DNA from: Mucilaginibacter sp. UBA4741
Lineage (GTDB): Bacteria; Bacteroidota; Bacteroidia; Sphingobacteriales; Sphingobacteriaceae
Direction: 5' to 3'
Length of the DNA: 6,214 bases
NCBI GenBank assembly: GCA_002403905.1
Contig: DHIR01000277.1
Coordinates: 8,036 to 14,249 of the forward strand
This document shows, piece by piece, positions 5,308-6,214 of this stretch. Numbering within the stretch: position 1 is the first letter of the stretch; every line of letters starts with the position of its first letter. The position numbers were made by a program, and so were the translations under genes. The notes under the pieces are model-generated. The model was not told the DNA's origin, did no database searches, and was given only the letters and a program-made list of their open reading frames with translations.

Positions 5308-5315
5308 CAAAAATA
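5308..5315 (-). promoter_or_regulatory. -7 promoter element of mqnE
   Basis: Minus-strand TATTTTTG (5315-5308) matches TAnnTTTG exactly. No TTTG is found at the expected upstream distance, so the promoter may be weak or need an activator. The start would be near 5302, giving a very short leader of about ten bases to the ATG at 5292. An 8-bp inverted repeat, AAATGTTA (5318-5325) and TAACATTT (5340-5347), lies directly upstream, where a regulator would overlap the -33 region; a repeat of this size could be chance. Confidence 0.5.
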
Positions 5316-5368
5316 AGAAATGTTAATGTAATGGGGGTGTAACATTTAATATCAGTTTAAGCATTAAA

Positions 5369-5577
5369 GTGATTCATAAAATAGTGAATCACTTTGAATC
5401 ATCTGGATCACTTTTCACTTGTAAGTTATTGATAATAAGAACTTTGATGAAAACGAGTGAATCACCCTGAATCAGTACCAAAACTTGAGGTTAACATAAT
5501 TAACTAATTGTAAGTTAGTAAATTATGTAATTTTTATAAAATTTAAAAATTCTGAGTGAATCACTTTTGTGAATCAC
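5369..5577. repeat. Array of eight TGAATCA-centred near-palindromic 9-mers
   Basis: GTGAATCAC occurs exactly at 5384-5392, 5457-5465, 5556-5564 and 5569-5577. Variants are GTGATTCAT 5369-5377 (the other strand's ATGAATCAC), TTGAATCAT 5394-5402, CTGGATCAC 5403-5411 and CTGAATCAG 5467-5475. Starts within clusters are 9-15 bp apart, several near one helical turn. GTGAATCAC is nearly self-complementary (rc GTGATTCAC), as expected of sites for a dimeric DNA-binding protein. The first two copies form a perfect 11-bp inverted repeat, AAAGTGATTCA (5366-5376) and TGAATCACTTT (5385-5395). Confidence 0.6.
5494..5528. repeat. 14-bp inverted repeat with 7-nt loop
   Basis: ACATAATTAACTAA (5494-5507) pairs with TTAGTAAATTATGT (5515-5528) with one mismatch around the loop TTGTAAG. 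A second hairpin, AATTTTTA (5529-5536) and TAAAAATT (5544-5551), abuts it directly. In minus-strand sense these come about 70 and 95 bases after the lipoprotein stop and may protect or end that mRNA, though neither has a GC-rich stem. Confidence 0.5.
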
Positions 5578-5621
5578 ATGAAATGAGTTTATAAAATAGT
5601 GGTGGGTTATGGGAAATAGAA

Positions 5622-6152
5622 TTAATTAGTAATCGACTTGATATTGATCCCTATAAAGCAATCGCTCTTACATGTATTTGGGGTATAGCCGGCAACTGAT
5701 ATCATACCATTGTTGTTACTCTCAAAGGTTACCACATTTTTACTATTATCTGCCTTTAACCAAATATTTTGAGCCTTGTAATATATATCATCCAATGTAA
5801 ATAAATCTGCAGCGTCTGTACCGTGAGTACCTATATTATTACTTGTTTCATGCCATTCTACAGTCAAAACTTTAGTCGGAGTATTGTTACCCGCGGTGTA
5901 TTTGTATTCGTAATTGAAAAAATCGCGGGCGGAAATATTACCCTGCACAACCTTGATGGTTGTCTCAGAGTATACAGTTGACTGATCCCCCTTTATTGCA
6001 ATATATGCGTAGGTGTCATTTACCTTTGCCTTATAAGCTAACCATGCATTATAGCTTTTATCGAAATCAGAGTTTGCTCCACTTTTTTTGCATGATAATA
6101 AGGTTGTTACCGACACCGTGGCAACAATCAGTAGTAGTTTTATGAATTTCAT
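5622..6152 (-). CDS. Small lipoprotein, possibly DUF6174-like
   Basis: Exported lipoprotein of unknown function, 176 residues from ATG at 6152-6150. A type II signal peptide covers residues 1-20 (MKFIK, hydrophobic core, lipobox LLSC) with lipidated Cys21. The mature start CKKSG lacks the acidic residues of the Bacteroidota surface-export signal, so a periplasm-facing anchor is more likely. The mature part opens with YNAWLAYKAKVNDTYAYI, a W...Y.Y opening seen in DUF6174-type proteins, and ends with GMISVAGYTPNTCKSDCFIGINIKSI. The C-terminal pair Cys161/Cys165 could form a disulfide or bind metal. The family assignment is from memory of this pattern and is tentative. No Shine-Dalgarno is present. 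The gene stands alone: the next gene downstream, mqnE, is over 300 bp away with its own promoter. Confidence 0.75.
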   Translation of the reverse strand: MKFIKLLLIVATVSVTTLLSCKKSGANSDFDKSYNAWLAYKAKVNDTYAYIAIKGDQSTVYSETTIKVVQGNISARDFFNYEYKYTAGNNTPTKVLTVEWHETSNNIGTHGTDAADLFTLDDIYYKAQNIWLKADNSKNVVTFESNNNGMISVAGYTPNTCKSDCFIGINIKSITN

Positions 6153-6214
6153 AATTTGGTTTATTTAAGTAAAAATAATAAAAATATTGCTTTAGAGCCT
6201 GTTTAAATTTTATT

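Larger units (their letters stand above)
5316..5621. other. Repeat-rich spacer upstream of mqnE, no gene
   Basis: No plausible reading frame, tRNA or rRNA is visible in this roughly 300-bp gap between the lipoprotein gene and mqnE. It is dominated by repeats: eight copies of a TGAATCA-centred 9-mer in three clusters, an 11-bp perfect inverted repeat, a 14-bp hairpin (5494-5528), an adjacent 8-bp AT hairpin (5529-5551), and an 11-bp direct repeat ATAAAATAGTG at 5376-5386 and 5591-5601. No T-tailed GC-containing terminator is seen for the lipoprotein gene; the AT hairpins may serve instead. Confidence 0.6.

Noticed and set aside
5369..5577. Replication origin or CRISPR-like array
   Set aside because: The 9-mers are not DnaA boxes (TTATCCACA type), no replication gene is adjacent, and the repeats are too short and irregularly spaced for CRISPR.

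Overview
The window looks like chromosomal DNA from a Bacteroidota bacterium, most likely the Sphingobacteriaceae (Mucilaginibacter/Pedobacter type). Evidence: AT-rich spacers around moderately AT-rich genes, almost no Shine-Dalgarno sequences, several copies of the Bacteroidota -7 promoter element TAnnTTTG, lipoprotein and PepSY-like secreted proteins typical of the phylum, and futalosine-pathway menaquinone genes. The genus is inference. All eight convincing genes lie on the minus strand, so transcription runs from high to low coordinates.

In transcription order: (1) 6152-5622, a small lipoprotein resembling DUF6174-type proteins. (2) 5621-5293, a long repeat-rich spacer with eight copies of a TGAATCA-centred 9-mer, a perfect 11-bp inverted repeat and a 14-bp hairpin, ending in the likely mqnE promoter. 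(3) 5292-2628, a menaquinone segment: mqnE (aminofutalosine synthase), a histidine phosphatase, and mqnA (chorismate dehydratase). MqnA and MqnE catalyse consecutive early steps of the futalosine pathway. A 98-bp double-hairpin repeat element fills the mqnE-phosphatase gap exactly. (4) 2532-1957, a membrane-anchored protein with a Lys/His/Pro-rich linker and a C-terminal bacterial SH3 domain. (5) 1956-1617, a very AT-rich spacer with a 21-bp-phased direct repeat, a palindrome and a good -7 element. (6) 1616-1149, a secreted PepSY-like protein followed by a clear intrinsic terminator. (7) 971-336, a 1-Cys peroxiredoxin. (8) 197-1, a cold-shock protein whose stop codon is cut by the window edge; its promoter sits immediately behind the peroxiredoxin gene.

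The genes are mostly ordinary housekeeping and stress functions. The unusual material is in the spacers: the repeat element that may supply, and possibly hide, the ribosome binding site of the phosphatase; the TGAATCA array upstream of mqnE; and the LytTR-like direct repeat next to a possible antisense promoter. I found no convincing defence, mobile or biosynthetic system that would count as a new system.
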